Shown here in pieces: positions 1 through 9,000 of a stretch of DNA of 20,193 nt. Made by a program: the position numbers and the translations under genes. The first letter of the stretch is position 1. Every line of letters starts with the position of its first letter. Origin of the DNA: a virus; the IMG/VR virus record IMGVR_UViG_3300032294_001568, positions 1-20,193 of that record. The stretch is one strand, 5' to 3'. The notes under the pieces were generated by a model that saw only the letters and a list, made by a program, of their open reading frames with translations, ran no database searches and had not been told where the DNA came from.

Positions 1-198
1 GCAATTACAAAATCAAGAATTGGAAAGGACGGTATTATATTTGAAAACTGTAAGTTTGATAATGGAATGCTTGAAATTGATACCGAACAAAGTGTGACGT
101 TCTTAGGTCATGAAGAACAAAAGGAAGAAAAAAATCGTAACAGAATAAAAGAACTGTTAGAAAGAAAAAAACAAAAAGAACAAGAAAAATCAGAATAA
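1..198 (+). CDS. C-terminal end of a protein, possibly a DnaB/gp41-type replicative helicase (partial)
   Basis: The reading frame is open from the left edge to a TAA at 196-198, giving 65 residues; the start lies outside the window. The first part reads [20 protein letters not shown]. Such a Lys-Ser/Asn-Arg-x-Gly strand followed by a short hydrophobic strand resembles the end of RecA-fold motors such as DnaB/gp41 helicases or UvsX-type recombinases. The last 30 residues are highly charged (many Lys, Glu, Arg and Gln) and probably form an exposed helix or a flexible tail. The stop is two bases before the nrdB start, so it is probably co-transcribed with the reductase genes, which suits a replication role. 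That the frame is a real gene is fairly secure; the helicase name is an inference from a short segment with no Walker motifs in view. Confidence 0.6.
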   Translation, partial: AITKSRIGKDGIIFENCKFDNGMLEIDTEQSVTFLGHEEQKEEKNRNRIKELLERKKQKEQEKSE

Positions 199-200
199 TT

Positions 201-1148
201 ATGGAAAAAATTTTAAAAATTAACCCCTCTCGATTTGTTATATTCCCAATCGAACATAATGATATATGGGAATTTTATAAACAACACCAAGCAGCCTTTT
301 GGACCGCAGAAGAAGTTGATTTAACAAATGATATTAGAGATTGGGAAACATTAACAGATAATGAAAAATATTTTATTAAAAATGTTTTATCATTTTTTGC
401 GGCATCAGATGGAATTGTAAATGAAAATTTGGCCGAAAACTTTTATAGGGAAGTTCAATATCCTGAAGCTAAATTCTTTTATGGTTTTCAATTAGCAATG
501 GAAAATATACATTCTCTAATGTATTCGTTATTGATTGACACTTATATTAATAACCCAAAAGAAAAAGACGAATGTTTTAATGCAATTGATAGATTACCTG
601 CGGTTCAGAAAAAAGCTAAATGGGCGTTAGATTGGATTGAAAATGCATCTTTTCAAGAAAGGTTAGTAGCATTTGCCGCTGTTGAAGGTATATTTTTTTC
701 AGGTTCATTTTGTTCAATATTTTGGTTAAAATCAAGAGGTATCATGCAAGGTTTATGTAACGCTAATTCATTGATTTTTAAAGATGAAAATTTACATTGT
801 GATTTTGCTATTCATTTGTTAAATAATCATTGTGAAAATAAACCATCAGAAAAAAGAATTAAAGAAATTTTATTATCGGCACTTGAAATTGAAAAAGAAT
901 TTATTACCGAATCTTTACCTATTTCTTTAATTGGTATGAATTCTAATTTAATGAAACAATATTTGGAATTTGTGGTTGATGGGTTATTGGTAAAAATGGG
1001 ATGTAGTAAAGAGTTTAATGTTGAACAACCATTTAAGTTCATGGAGCAAATTGCTGTTGAAACCAAAGGAAACTTTTTTGAATCAAGGACTATGGAATAT
1101 CAAAAAGCAAAATTAAACGAAACTATATCATTCACTGAAGATTTTTAA
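201..1148 (+). CDS. nrdB: Class Ia ribonucleotide reductase, small (beta, R2) subunit
   Basis: This subunit holds the diiron centre and tyrosyl radical that start reduction of ribonucleoside diphosphates by the large subunit. All expected ligands are visible: D40 in EEVDL, E101 and H104 in [10 protein letters not shown]162 in VEGIFFSG, and E196 and H199 in KDENLH. Y108, four residues after H104, is in the position of the radical tyrosine, so this is the classical tyrosyl-radical type rather than a tyrosine-less variant. The C-terminal tail ends in FTEDF, like the acidic aromatic tails that dock R2 onto R1. At 315 residues it matches the shorter eukaryotic/viral/Bacteroidetes-type R2. The ATG follows the upstream stop by two bases, with no Shine-Dalgarno match. 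nrdA follows after 11 bases, so the two should be made together in the infected cytoplasm. Confidence 0.97.
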   Translation: MEKILKINPSRFVIFPIEHNDIWEFYKQHQAAFWTAEEVDLTNDIRDWETLTDNEKYFIKNVLSFFAASDGIVNENLAENFYREVQYPEAKFFYGFQLAMENIHSLMYSLLIDTYINNPKEKDECFNAIDRLPAVQKKAKWALDWIENASFQERLVAFAAVEGIFFSGSFCSIFWLKSRGIMQGLCNANSLIFKDENLHCDFAIHLLNNHCENKPSEKRIKEILLSALEIEKEFITESLPISLIGMNSNLMKQYLEFVVDGLLVKMGCSKEFNVEQPFKFMEQIAVETKGNFFESRTMEYQKAKLNETISFTEDF

Positions 1149-1159
1149 ATTTATACATT

Positions 1160-3583
1160 ATGTCATTAAAAATATTAAAAAGAGGAGGGGACTCAGCATC
1201 ATTTAACCCCCAAAAAATTTATAATAGAGTTAAACGAGCAGCAAAAGGTTTAAGTGTTAACTCTGATGAAATCTTTATAAAAGTTATTACATCAGTCCCA
1301 ACTGAGGGTGAAATAACAACAAAAGATTTAGATAAATTAATTTATGAAATTGCCGCAGCATATACTGGTAGTCATCATGACTATTCTCGTTTAGCGTCAT
1401 CTGTTGCGATTTCATCATATCATAAAGAGACAAATGATAGTTTTTCACAAACAATGAAACTCTTATATGAAGATGGTGTAATACATGAAAAATTAATTGA
1501 GACCATTCAAAATTATGGTGAAGAAATAATAGATAATATTATTGAACACGAAAAAGATTATAATTTTGATTATTTTGCTTGGAGATCATTACAAGAAATG
1601 TATCTATTAAAAAGACCAAATGGTAGGGTTATTGAAAGACCCCAACATATGTATATGAGAGTTGCACTATGGGTAACTAATAGTTTTTCAGAAGCCGTAG
1701 ATTATTATAAATCATTATCTAATCAACTTATTTCAAAGGCAACCCCTATTATGATTAATTCTGGAACCAAAGTTCCTCAACTTGCTTCTTGTGTTTTACA
1801 TTATAATAATTCAGATTCTAGACAAGGTTTATTAGATACGTTGAATGATATATCGACTTTTTCTTCTGATGCTGCTGGTATTGGATTATCGATGTCTAAC
1901 ATTCGTAGTAAAGAAAGTAGAATAACAACTTCGGGAGGTTTTGCTGGTGGATTATTAAAGTATTTAAAAATTGTAAACGAATCATTAAGATTTTTTAATC
2001 AACAAGGAAGAAGACCTGGAAGTGCCGCCATTTATTTAGAACCATGGCATAAAGATATTTTTGATTTATTAGATATAAAAAAGAATACAGGTGCTGAAGA
2101 ACTTAGAGCTAGGGATTTATTTACCGCACTTTGGATTCCTGATAATTTTATGAGAGCTGTAAAAAATAATGATGATTGGTATCTTTTTTGTCCTAATGAT
2201 ATTATTAAAGCGGGTATAAAACCATTACAAGAATGTTATGGTGACGAATATGAAACAAATTATAAAAAGGCTGTTTCATTAGGTTTAGGTAAAAAAGTTA
2301 AAGCTCAAGACGTGTGGTCTAAAATAATTGAATCGCAAGTTGAAACTGGGGTTCCTTATTTATGTTCTAAAGATAGTGCAAACAAAAAAACTAATCATCA
2401 AAATATTGGTGTAATTAAGCAGTCAAATTTGTGTAATGAAATTTACCAATATACAGACGAAACAACAACTGCAATTTGTACTCTTTCATCCATTGTATTA
2501 AAAAACTTTATTCAAAACGGAAAATTCAATCATGAATTATTGTTTAGTGAAGTTCGTAAAGTTGTTAGATCTTTAAATAAAGTTATTGATATTAATAATT
2601 ATTCAACTAAAAAAGGATTAAAAGGTGGATTAGAACAAAGAGCTATTGCAATAGGAACACAAGGTTTGGCTGATGTTTTTTATTTAATGGATTATATTTT
2701 TACATCTGAAGAAGCTCGTAAATTAAATAAAGAAATTTTTGAAACAATTTATTATGGTGCCATTTATGAAAGCAACCAGTTATGTATTAACGGTGAATAT
2801 AAACCATATACATTTTTTAATGGGTCACCAATGTCACAAGGGGCATTTCAATTTGATATGTGGGGATTAAATGAAAATCAACTTTCAGGAATGTGGGATT
2901 GGAATGAATTAAAGAAAAGTGTTTCAGAACATGGTGTATGTAATTCACTATTTACCGCACAAATGCCTGTTGCTAGTTCTGCTAAAATTACCGGTTCATA
3001 TGAAATGACAGAACCTGCACATTCAGCAATTTTTAATAGAAGAGTTGTTGGTGGTGAAATTATGATTGTAAACAAGTACTTAATTAATGATTTTGAAAAA
3101 TTGGGTATTTGGTCTGAGGATATAAAAAATGAAATAATTCTAAACGAAGGATCGATTCAAAATATTAACTTCAATAATTATTTGGATGCTGAAGATAAAA
3201 ATTATAATAAAAAGGTTAAAAGGATTGAACATTTAATACAAAAATATAAAACAATTTGGGAAATCTCACAAAGAGAATTAATTGATATGGCCGCCGACCG
3301 AGCACCATTTATTGATCAATCACAATCAATGAACATATATATGAGTAATCCAACATTGTCCAAAATTACTTCATCACATTTTCATTCATGGGAAAAAGGT
3401 TTAAAAACTTTATGTTACTATGTTAGAACTAAAGCAATATCAACAGGGGCAAAACATTTAGCCGTTGATATATCTAAAATTGAAAAACCAAAATATGAAA
3501 AACCTACAGTCAAATTAAATGAAATTAATTTACCACAAAAACCAACCGATAGTCCATTTGAATGTTTTGGATGTTCATCATAA
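1160..3583 (+). CDS. nrdA: Class Ia ribonucleotide reductase, large (alpha, R1) subunit
   Basis: This is the catalytic and allosteric subunit that reduces NDPs to dNDPs together with NrdB. Residues 3 to about 90 form an ATP-cone domain (KILKRGGDSASF at the start), so activity should respond to the ATP/dATP ratio. Active-site residues are in place: C211 (LASCVLHY) and C440 (AICTLSS) as the redox pair, and N423, C425 and E427 in SNLCNE, with C425 the radical cysteine. The tyrosine pair Y753/Y754 (LCYYVRT) completes the radical-transfer path. The protein ends in ECFGCSS, with C802 and C805 as the shuttle pair for thioredoxin or glutaredoxin. The 807-residue length and cysteine spacing resemble the eukaryotic/viral R1 type more than the E. 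coli enzyme. No intein or frame break is present. A strong terminator follows the stop at once, so this is the last gene of its transcript. Confidence 0.97.
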   Translation: MSLKILKRGGDSASFNPQKIYNRVKRAAKGLSVNSDEIFIKVITSVPTEGEITTKDLDKLIYEIAAAYTGSHHDYSRLASSVAISSYHKETNDSFSQTMKLLYEDGVIHEKLIETIQNYGEEIIDNIIEHEKDYNFDYFAWRSLQEMYLLKRPNGRVIERPQHMYMRVALWVTNSFSEAVDYYKSLSNQLISKATPIMINSGTKVPQLASCVLHYNNSDSRQGLLDTLNDISTFSSDAAGIGLSMSNIRSKESRITTSGGFAGGLLKYLKIVNESLRFFNQQGRRPGSAAIYLEPWHKDIFDLLDIKKNTGAEELRARDLFTALWIPDNFMRAVKNNDDWYLFCPNDIIKAGIKPLQECYGDEYETNYKKAVSLGLGKKVKAQDVWSKIIESQVETGVPYLCSKDSANKKTNHQNIGVIKQSNLCNEIYQYTDETTTAICTLSSIVLKNFIQNGKFNHELLFSEVRKVVRSLNKVIDINNYSTKKGLKGGLEQRAIAIGTQGLADVFYLMDYIFTSEEARKLNKEIFETIYYGAIYESNQLCINGEYKPYTFFNGSPMSQGAFQFDMWGLNENQLSGMWDWNELKKSVSEHGVCNSLFTAQMPVASSAKITGSYEMTEPAHSAIFNRRVVGGEIMIVNKYLINDFEKLGIWSEDIKNEIILNEGSIQNINFNNYLDAEDKNYNKKVKRIEHLIQKYKTIWEISQRELIDMAADRAPFIDQSQSMNIYMSNPTLSKITSSHFHSWEKGLKTLCYYVRTKAISTGAKHLAVDISKIEKPKYEKPTVKLNEINLPQKPTDSPFECFGCSS

Positions 3584-3588
3584 ATTTT

Positions 3589-3614
3589 AACCCACCAATT
3601 AAGGTGGGTTTTTT
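3589..3614 (+). terminator. Rho-independent terminator after nrdA
   Basis: The sequence holds a perfect 8-bp inverted repeat: AACCCACC at 3589-3596, a six-base loop AATTAA, and GGTGGGTT at 3603-3610, with an uninterrupted T run at 3609-3614. The GC-rich stem stands out sharply from the AT-rich surroundings. It begins six bases after the nrdA stop and lies about 40 bases before the next gene. It separates the nucleotide-metabolism transcript from the virion module. Confidence 0.93.
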
Positions 3615-3635
3615 ATTTATATAAAAATTACCAGC

Positions 3636-3646
3636 ACTATATTTAT
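3636..3646 (+). promoter_or_regulatory. Candidate late promoter element ACTATATTTAT before the gp25-like gene
   Basis: The element lies between the nrdA terminator and the gp25-like start, ending five bases before the ATG. Nearly the same string, ACTATTTAT, is found at 6008-6016 and 14616-14624, the only other intergenic gaps longer than a few bases in this module. It loosely recalls AT-only late promoters of T4-like phages, but it is not TATAAATA on this strand. A promoter is needed here, because the terminator just upstream should stop read-through. If this is a -10-like box, the transcript would be nearly leaderless. The promoter role is inferred from position and recurrence only. Confidence 0.45.
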
Positions 3647-3651
3647 CTAAT

Positions 3652-4116
3652 ATGGCAGATGGAACAACATATGGTATAAATTTTCCTTTTAGAAACAACC
3701 CAAAAGGTTATTATTTTTCATTATCAGAAACAACTGACGAGGAAATAAGATCAAACTTATTACATTTAATTTTAACAAGAAAAGGTAGTAGGTATTTTCT
3801 ACCCGACTTTGGAACACGAATTTATGAATTTATATTCGATCCTTTAGATGGTGAAACATTTGAAGGAATAAAGGCCGAAATACAAGAACAAGTAGATAAA
3901 TATATACCAAATCTAATAGTAAATAATATATCAGTAACACCATATTTACAATCTGATGAAGCACCCGGTGAAATAAATTATGAACAATTGGGTCAAAATG
4001 ATATATATAAAATACCGGGTTCAGAAACATATGAATATACCGCAAAATTAAGAATTGATTATACCAATAATAATAGTTCTTTTGGTTCAAGAGAATTTAT
4101 AATAATTAACATCTAA
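3652..4116 (+). CDS. Baseplate wedge protein, T4 gp25-like (GPW/gp25 family)
   Basis: Proteins of this family join the baseplate wedge and connect it to the first sheath ring in contractile tails; members also occur in type VI secretion and extracellular contractile systems. The family signature is visible at residues 43-66: a basic Arg-Lys-Gly-Ser-Arg stretch, then LPDFGTRIYEFIF, corresponding to the conserved Pro-Glu/Asp-Phe-Gly turn followed by an amphipathic segment. The protein has 154 residues, slightly longer than T4 gp25, with an N-terminal extension (MADGTTYGINFPF) and a beta-rich C-terminus. The ATG has no Shine-Dalgarno match and follows the candidate promoter by five bases. The gp6-like gene starts one base after its stop, so the conserved gp25-gp6 core pair is kept together. 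It is the first gene of the virion module in this window. Confidence 0.9.
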   Translation: MADGTTYGINFPFRNNPKGYYFSLSETTDEEIRSNLLHLILTRKGSRYFLPDFGTRIYEFIFDPLDGETFEGIKAEIQEQVDKYIPNLIVNNISVTPYLQSDEAPGEINYEQLGQNDIYKIPGSETYEYTAKLRIDYTNNNSSFGSREFIIINI

Positions 4117-4117
4117 T

Positions 4118-5956
4118 ATGGCAACAAATAGAATAAATTACACTAGTAGGGATTTTGAAAGTCTTAGACAGGATTTAATTAACTACGCACAACAATATTA
4201 CCCCGAAGTTATTCAAAATTTTAATGATGCTTCAATATTTTCCGTATTGATGGATTTAAACGCCGCTATCGGAGACAATTTACATTTTCATATTGATAGA
4301 AGTATTCAAGAAACAGTTTTACAATATGCTCAACAAAGATCATCAATTTATAATATAGCAAGAACATACGGGTTAAAAATACCTGGATTTAGACCATCAG
4401 TTGCATTAATTGATGTATCAATACAAGTTCCGGCTTTTGGTGATAGTGAAGATACAAGATATTTAGGAATATTAAGATCAGGAGCTCAATTTAATGGTGG
4501 AGGAACAACTTTTGAAACGGTTTATGATATAGATTTTTCAACACAATATAATAATGAAGGTTTTGTTAATAGAACTAAAATACCAATTTTTGATAATAAC
4601 AATAAAATAACTGGTTACATAATAACTAAAAGAGAGGTTGCAGTTAATGGAGTCACAAAAGTTTTTAAAAGAGTAATTAATCCAAATGAGGTTGTTCCAT
4701 TTTTTAATTTCTTTTTACCTGAAAAAAATGTTTTAAGTGTTACATCTATTATTCAAAAAGATGGAACACAATATCAATCAACACCACCATCATCTGATTT
4801 TGTTACCTCACAAAATAAATGGTATGAGGTCGATGCATTGGCTGAAGATACCGTTTTTATTGAAGATACAACAAAACCTACAGATTTAGCGGGTTTAAAA
4901 GTTGGAAGGTATTTAAAAACTGACAATAGATTCATAACTGAATATACACCGGAAGGTTACATGAAAATTCAATTTGGTGGAGGAACCACAACACCAAACC
5001 AACAATTACAAAATTTTGCTAGACTTGGAGTTCCATTAGAGTTACAAAATTATCAAAATAACATCGGTTTAGGTTTAACGGTAACACCAAATACAACACT
5101 TTTTGTTCAATATAGAATTGGAGGTGGTATTTCATCTAACGTTGGTGTTGGATCAATAAATCAAATTGGTACTGTTGATTTAGCAGTAAACGGTCCGTCA
5201 GATATTATAAACTCAAATGTTGTAAGATCATTAAAAGTTAATAACGTGACATCTGCAGTTGGAGGGGCAAATCCACCAACAACCGAAGAAGTTAGAAATA
5301 TGGTTAGTTTTAATTTTGCTGCACAAAAACGAGCAGTAACTGTTAATGATTATAAATCTTTAATTGATACAATGCCAGGTAAGTTTGGTGCACCAGCAAA
5401 AGTTGCAATAACTGAAAATAATAATAAAGTTGTTGTTCAGATTTTATCATATGATTCAGATGGTAATTTAACACAACTTGTGCCTAACGCGTTAAAACAA
5501 AATTTAGCCACTTACCTTTCAAAATATAGAATGGTTAATGATTACATCTCTATTGATGTTGCAAAGGTAATTGATTTAGAAATTGAAGTTTCAATTGTTA
5601 TTGAAAATAACACATCACAAACTCAAATTATTACAGATGTTATTGATAAAATTTCAACATATATGCAACCAACAAGTAGAGATTTAGGACAAAATTTAAA
5701 TGTTTCTGACATTAGAAAATTAATACAAAACTGTGCTGGTGTAATAACACTTTCTGATTTAAAAATCTATAATAAAGTTGGTGGTCAATATTCATCATCT
5801 GAAACTTCACAAAGATACATAGATAAAGAAACAAAAGAGATTGAATTAATTGATGATACCATATTTGCCGAACCTGATCAAATATATCAAATAAGATTTG
5901 ATTCTAGAGATATTAATGTTAGAGTTAAACAACTTAGAACGGTAGACTTTTCTTAA
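4118..5956 (+). CDS. Baseplate wedge protein, T4 gp6-like (baseplate J-type)
   Basis: Gp6-type proteins dimerise to form the inner ring that ties baseplate wedges together; P2 gpJ is the distant equivalent. The N-terminal signature is clear: NYTSRDFESLRQDL near residue 7, then a Tyr-Pro-Glu, an Asn-Asp-Ala-Ser and a Met-Asp-Leu-Asn-Ala stretch, typical of T4-like gp6 (residues 7-70). A Phe-Gly-Gly-Gly turn near residue 282 and the RAVTVNDYKSLI motif near residues 404-415 match the core and C-terminal parts of baseplate J-like proteins. The length of 612 residues is close to the 660 of T4 gp6. It follows the gp25-like gene after a one-base gap, so translation is probably coupled. It ends before a 74-base gap that holds another candidate promoter. 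The family assignment is strong; details of assembly are by analogy with T4. Confidence 0.9.
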   Translation: MATNRINYTSRDFESLRQDLINYAQQYYPEVIQNFNDASIFSVLMDLNAAIGDNLHFHIDRSIQETVLQYAQQRSSIYNIARTYGLKIPGFRPSVALIDVSIQVPAFGDSEDTRYLGILRSGAQFNGGGTTFETVYDIDFSTQYNNEGFVNRTKIPIFDNNNKITGYIITKREVAVNGVTKVFKRVINPNEVVPFFNFFLPEKNVLSVTSIIQKDGTQYQSTPPSSDFVTSQNKWYEVDALAEDTVFIEDTTKPTDLAGLKVGRYLKTDNRFITEYTPEGYMKIQFGGGTTTPNQQLQNFARLGVPLELQNYQNNIGLGLTVTPNTTLFVQYRIGGGISSNVGVGSINQIGTVDLAVNGPSDIINSNVVRSLKVNNVTSAVGGANPPTTEEVRNMVSFNFAAQKRAVTVNDYKSLIDTMPGKFGAPAKVAITENNNKVVVQILSYDSDGNLTQLVPNALKQNLATYLSKYRMVNDYISIDVAKVIDLEIEVSIVIENNTSQTQIITDVIDKISTYMQPTSRDLGQNLNVSDIRKLIQNCAGVITLSDLKIYNKVGGQYSSSETSQRYIDKETKEIELIDDTIFAEPDQIYQIRFDSRDINVRVKQLRTVDFS

Positions 5957-5980
5957 ATCCTTTATTTTTTTTAAATGACG

Positions 5981-6004
5981 TTTAGTTTTTGTAAAAAGAC
6001 TAAA
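5981..6004 (+). repeat. AT-rich inverted repeat in the gap after the gp6-like gene
   Basis: TTTAGTTTTT at 5981-5990 pairs with AAAAAGACTAAA at 5993-6004 around a two-base loop, apart from one bulged G. The stem is almost all A-T and no T run follows directly, so it would be a weak terminator. It could be a weak attenuator, an RNA-processing site or an operator next to the candidate promoter at 6008, or chance in AT-rich DNA. Confidence 0.3.
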
Positions 6005-6007
6005 ATA

Positions 6008-6016
6008 ACTATTTAT
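6008..6016 (+). promoter_or_regulatory. Candidate late promoter element ACTATTTAT before the 1644-aa gene
   Basis: This nine-base string is identical to the one at 14616-14624 and close to the one at 3636-3646. It ends 14 bases before the ATG of the 1644-aa gene, in one of the few intergenic gaps of the module. GGG at 6025-6027 lies only three bases from the ATG, too close for a normal Shine-Dalgarno sequence. The promoter role is inferred from position and recurrence. Confidence 0.42.
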
Positions 6017-6030
6017 TTTTAAAAGGGATA

Positions 6031-9000
6031 ATGACCAAAACATATAGGATAAGAACCACACCTGGTGACGATAAAAACATAAGAATTAATATAAACCAAG
6101 ATTTTGACTTTTTGGAGATATTATCCTTAAAGTTAAGACAAGACGATGTTTATACTAGGTTTTGTGCCGATTACGGTGTTGTTGCCGGTAGAGTTATAAC
6201 AAACGGTGGTTATGGTATACCAAACGTTAACGTGTCCGTTTTTGTTCCACTTTCTACTGAAGATGAAAATGATCCTGTAATATCTACATTATATCCGTAT
6301 AAAAATATTACACAAAAAAATGAAGATGGTTATAGGTATAACCTATTACCATACAAACAAGAATACCAAGGACACACACCAACCGGAACTTTTCCTGATA
6401 GAGAAGATGTTTTAACAAGAAGAGAGGTATTAGAGGTTTACGAAAAATATTATAAATACACTGTAAAAACAAATGAAAGTGGTGATTTTATGATCATCGG
6501 AGTTCCTTTAGGATCACAAGTTGTTATGATGGATTTGGACCTATCAAACATTGGATGTTTTTCATTATCACCATCTGATTTGATAAGATTGGGTATTGGT
6601 TCTGCAGGACAATTTAATGGGCCTCAATTTAAGTCATCAACAGATATTGATTCATTACCACAAATAGTTAATCAAAAAAAAGAAATAAACGTTACTTCTT
6701 TTTGGGGTGAAAATGAAATATGTGAAATTGGCATTACAAGAGTTGATTTTGATTTAAGAGATTTAGGTATTGAAATTAAACCGCAAGCAATTTTTATGGG
6801 GTCATTAGTTTCATCAACCGAAGAAGATTTTTTAAAATCAAATTGTAAACCCAAAAAAAATACAGGAAACCTTTGTGATATGACAACGGCTTCAGGTAAA
6901 ATTTTGGCAATCAGACAAACAATTAATTATGATTCTACAGGTTTACCAATACTTGAACAATTTTTATTACCTGAAGGTGGAAATGTAATTGATGACGACG
7001 GAACATGGTTGGTTGAGGTTCCGATGAATTTGGATTATGTGGTAACAGATGAATTTGGAAATCAAGTTATCTCAAACGACCCAAATATAGGTATACCAAC
7101 AAAGGGTAAATATAGATTTAGAATACAATATCAAAATGAGGATGGTTTAAATAATGATATATTAAGAGCCGATTACTTAGTTCCAAACATTAGAGAATAT
7201 GGATGGAATAGTAATGGTTTATTTTCATCAGTAAATCAAACACAACAATTAAAATCATATGCCTTTAGTTTAGATTGGAATGATTATGTTGACCCACAAG
7301 CAGCAATTAATTGTGAAGATTTTTTTTATGAATTTAATTATAATAAAGTATATACAATTGCAAATTTTATCGACAGATGGAAGTGGGGTTATAATAGAAG
7401 TAGACATTTAGGTATAAAAGAAATAACTGATAGAGCATGTGCAACAACAAATAATAGATTTCCAGTAAATGACGGTGTAAGAAATTTTGATTTTTTATTT
7501 TTCTTATTTAATTTGATGGTCACTATTTTTAGTCCTATAATGATTGCGTTAATTCCATTAATTCACATTATTGCATTTTTATTTCCAATTCTTAAATGGG
7601 TGTTGGTTGTTTTTATTGCTGGATTATTGGGTTATTTTGCTATATATTTTGGCATTGGTGCAGTATCTGCTTGGCCGGCGATTGGTTTAGCTATTCTTAA
7701 TGGATTAGCAACTATTGTATTTGCAACTGCTTTATCTTTATATACGGCGTTAATTATTAAAAAATGGGACGCAATAAAAGATGCTAAGTTTAAAGGAATT
7801 AATTTACCAATGATGTCTTTTCCTGATTGTGAAGCATGTCCTTGCGATTCTCCTGACTTAGAAACGGATGAAATATCAGGAAATGCTTTTGGAGGTGGAC
7901 AAGGAGGTAATAATCAAGTAGGTGATTATACAATTTATAGTAGAGGTGCTAGTGGGTTTTTAGCACCTGTCAACACTGTCATCACATGGTCATCTTTTAA
8001 TCCCGATAATATTGAAGAAGATGACTACGGAACAAACAAACAAGAAAAATATATTGCAGACCAATATGGTGTAAGATATGCGATTGCTGGATATCAACAA
8101 TATGGAAGTTCTCTTTTTGGGGTTCCTATTGTTTGGAAGTATTCACCGACAGAAAGATTTTTTAGACAAAAAACCATTACACTTTCACATTCATTAAATT
8201 TAATGAATTTAAGAACAAGATATTTTGATTCGGTTGCTCCAAATATAATTCAAACAACGGTAGTTAATCCAGGAACTCCGGCTTCTGGATCTTTTACTGA
8301 TAATGTATTAATATTATTATGTAATAATGATATAATTAATCAATATCAATCAGGGACAGTTGTGTCTTTTAATGATATTAATAACATAAATGACCCAAAT
8401 TTAACAGGTGTAACTATAGAAAATCAATTTGGAAGTAATTCTATAACAGGAACATCAAGTAATGGTACATTCGGTGTTCAGTTAAAGTATATTAATACAA
8501 ACGCAACTGAACAATCAACTACAGTTTATTTAACTGGTGATAGTTTGGTTTCAGAATATAAGTTTAAAACAGGTGTAGAATATTTTCAAGTAATCACTGG
8601 AATGACAGCACAACAAGCATTAAATATTGCATCGTCACAACCAAACACATATGATAGTATATTAAGAAGGTATATGATTAGTACCATTCAAGAAATATGT
8701 TATTGGCCAGATGGTAGTAGTAATACTGTATCACAAAATGTAAACCCTTTCACTTTAATAAATGATTGGCAAAATTTAAGTGTTTTATTTTTAGTAAAAG
8801 GTGTTGACGTATGGACTAAAAAACAAAATATTAAATACGATTTATCAAGGTTATTTGGTTTTTCATCTTTTAACAATCAAGTATCGGTTACCGGTAATTT
8901 CTTTATGAATATACCAATTCAAAAACCAACAGGAGCTGCTGGTATAGTAAATGATAAATCACCTGAATCACATTTAACAACCACAGCACCTTACGCAACG

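Noticed and set aside
827-1066. Antisense frame across nrdB, and similar - strand frames at 2878-3075, 3830-4090, 5846-6061, 6672-6854, 10948-11172, 12960-13145 and 15218-15433
   Set aside because: All lie opposite strongly supported genes, with no promoter, leader or recognisable protein; AT-rich coding DNA produces these by chance.
1160-3583. Possible intein or frame break in nrdA
   Set aside because: The frame is continuous with all active-site residues at normal spacing and a normal family length.
5981-6004. Inverted repeat considered as a terminator after the gp6-like gene
   Set aside because: The stem is almost all A-T with a bulge, and no T run follows; it is kept only as a low-confidence repeat.
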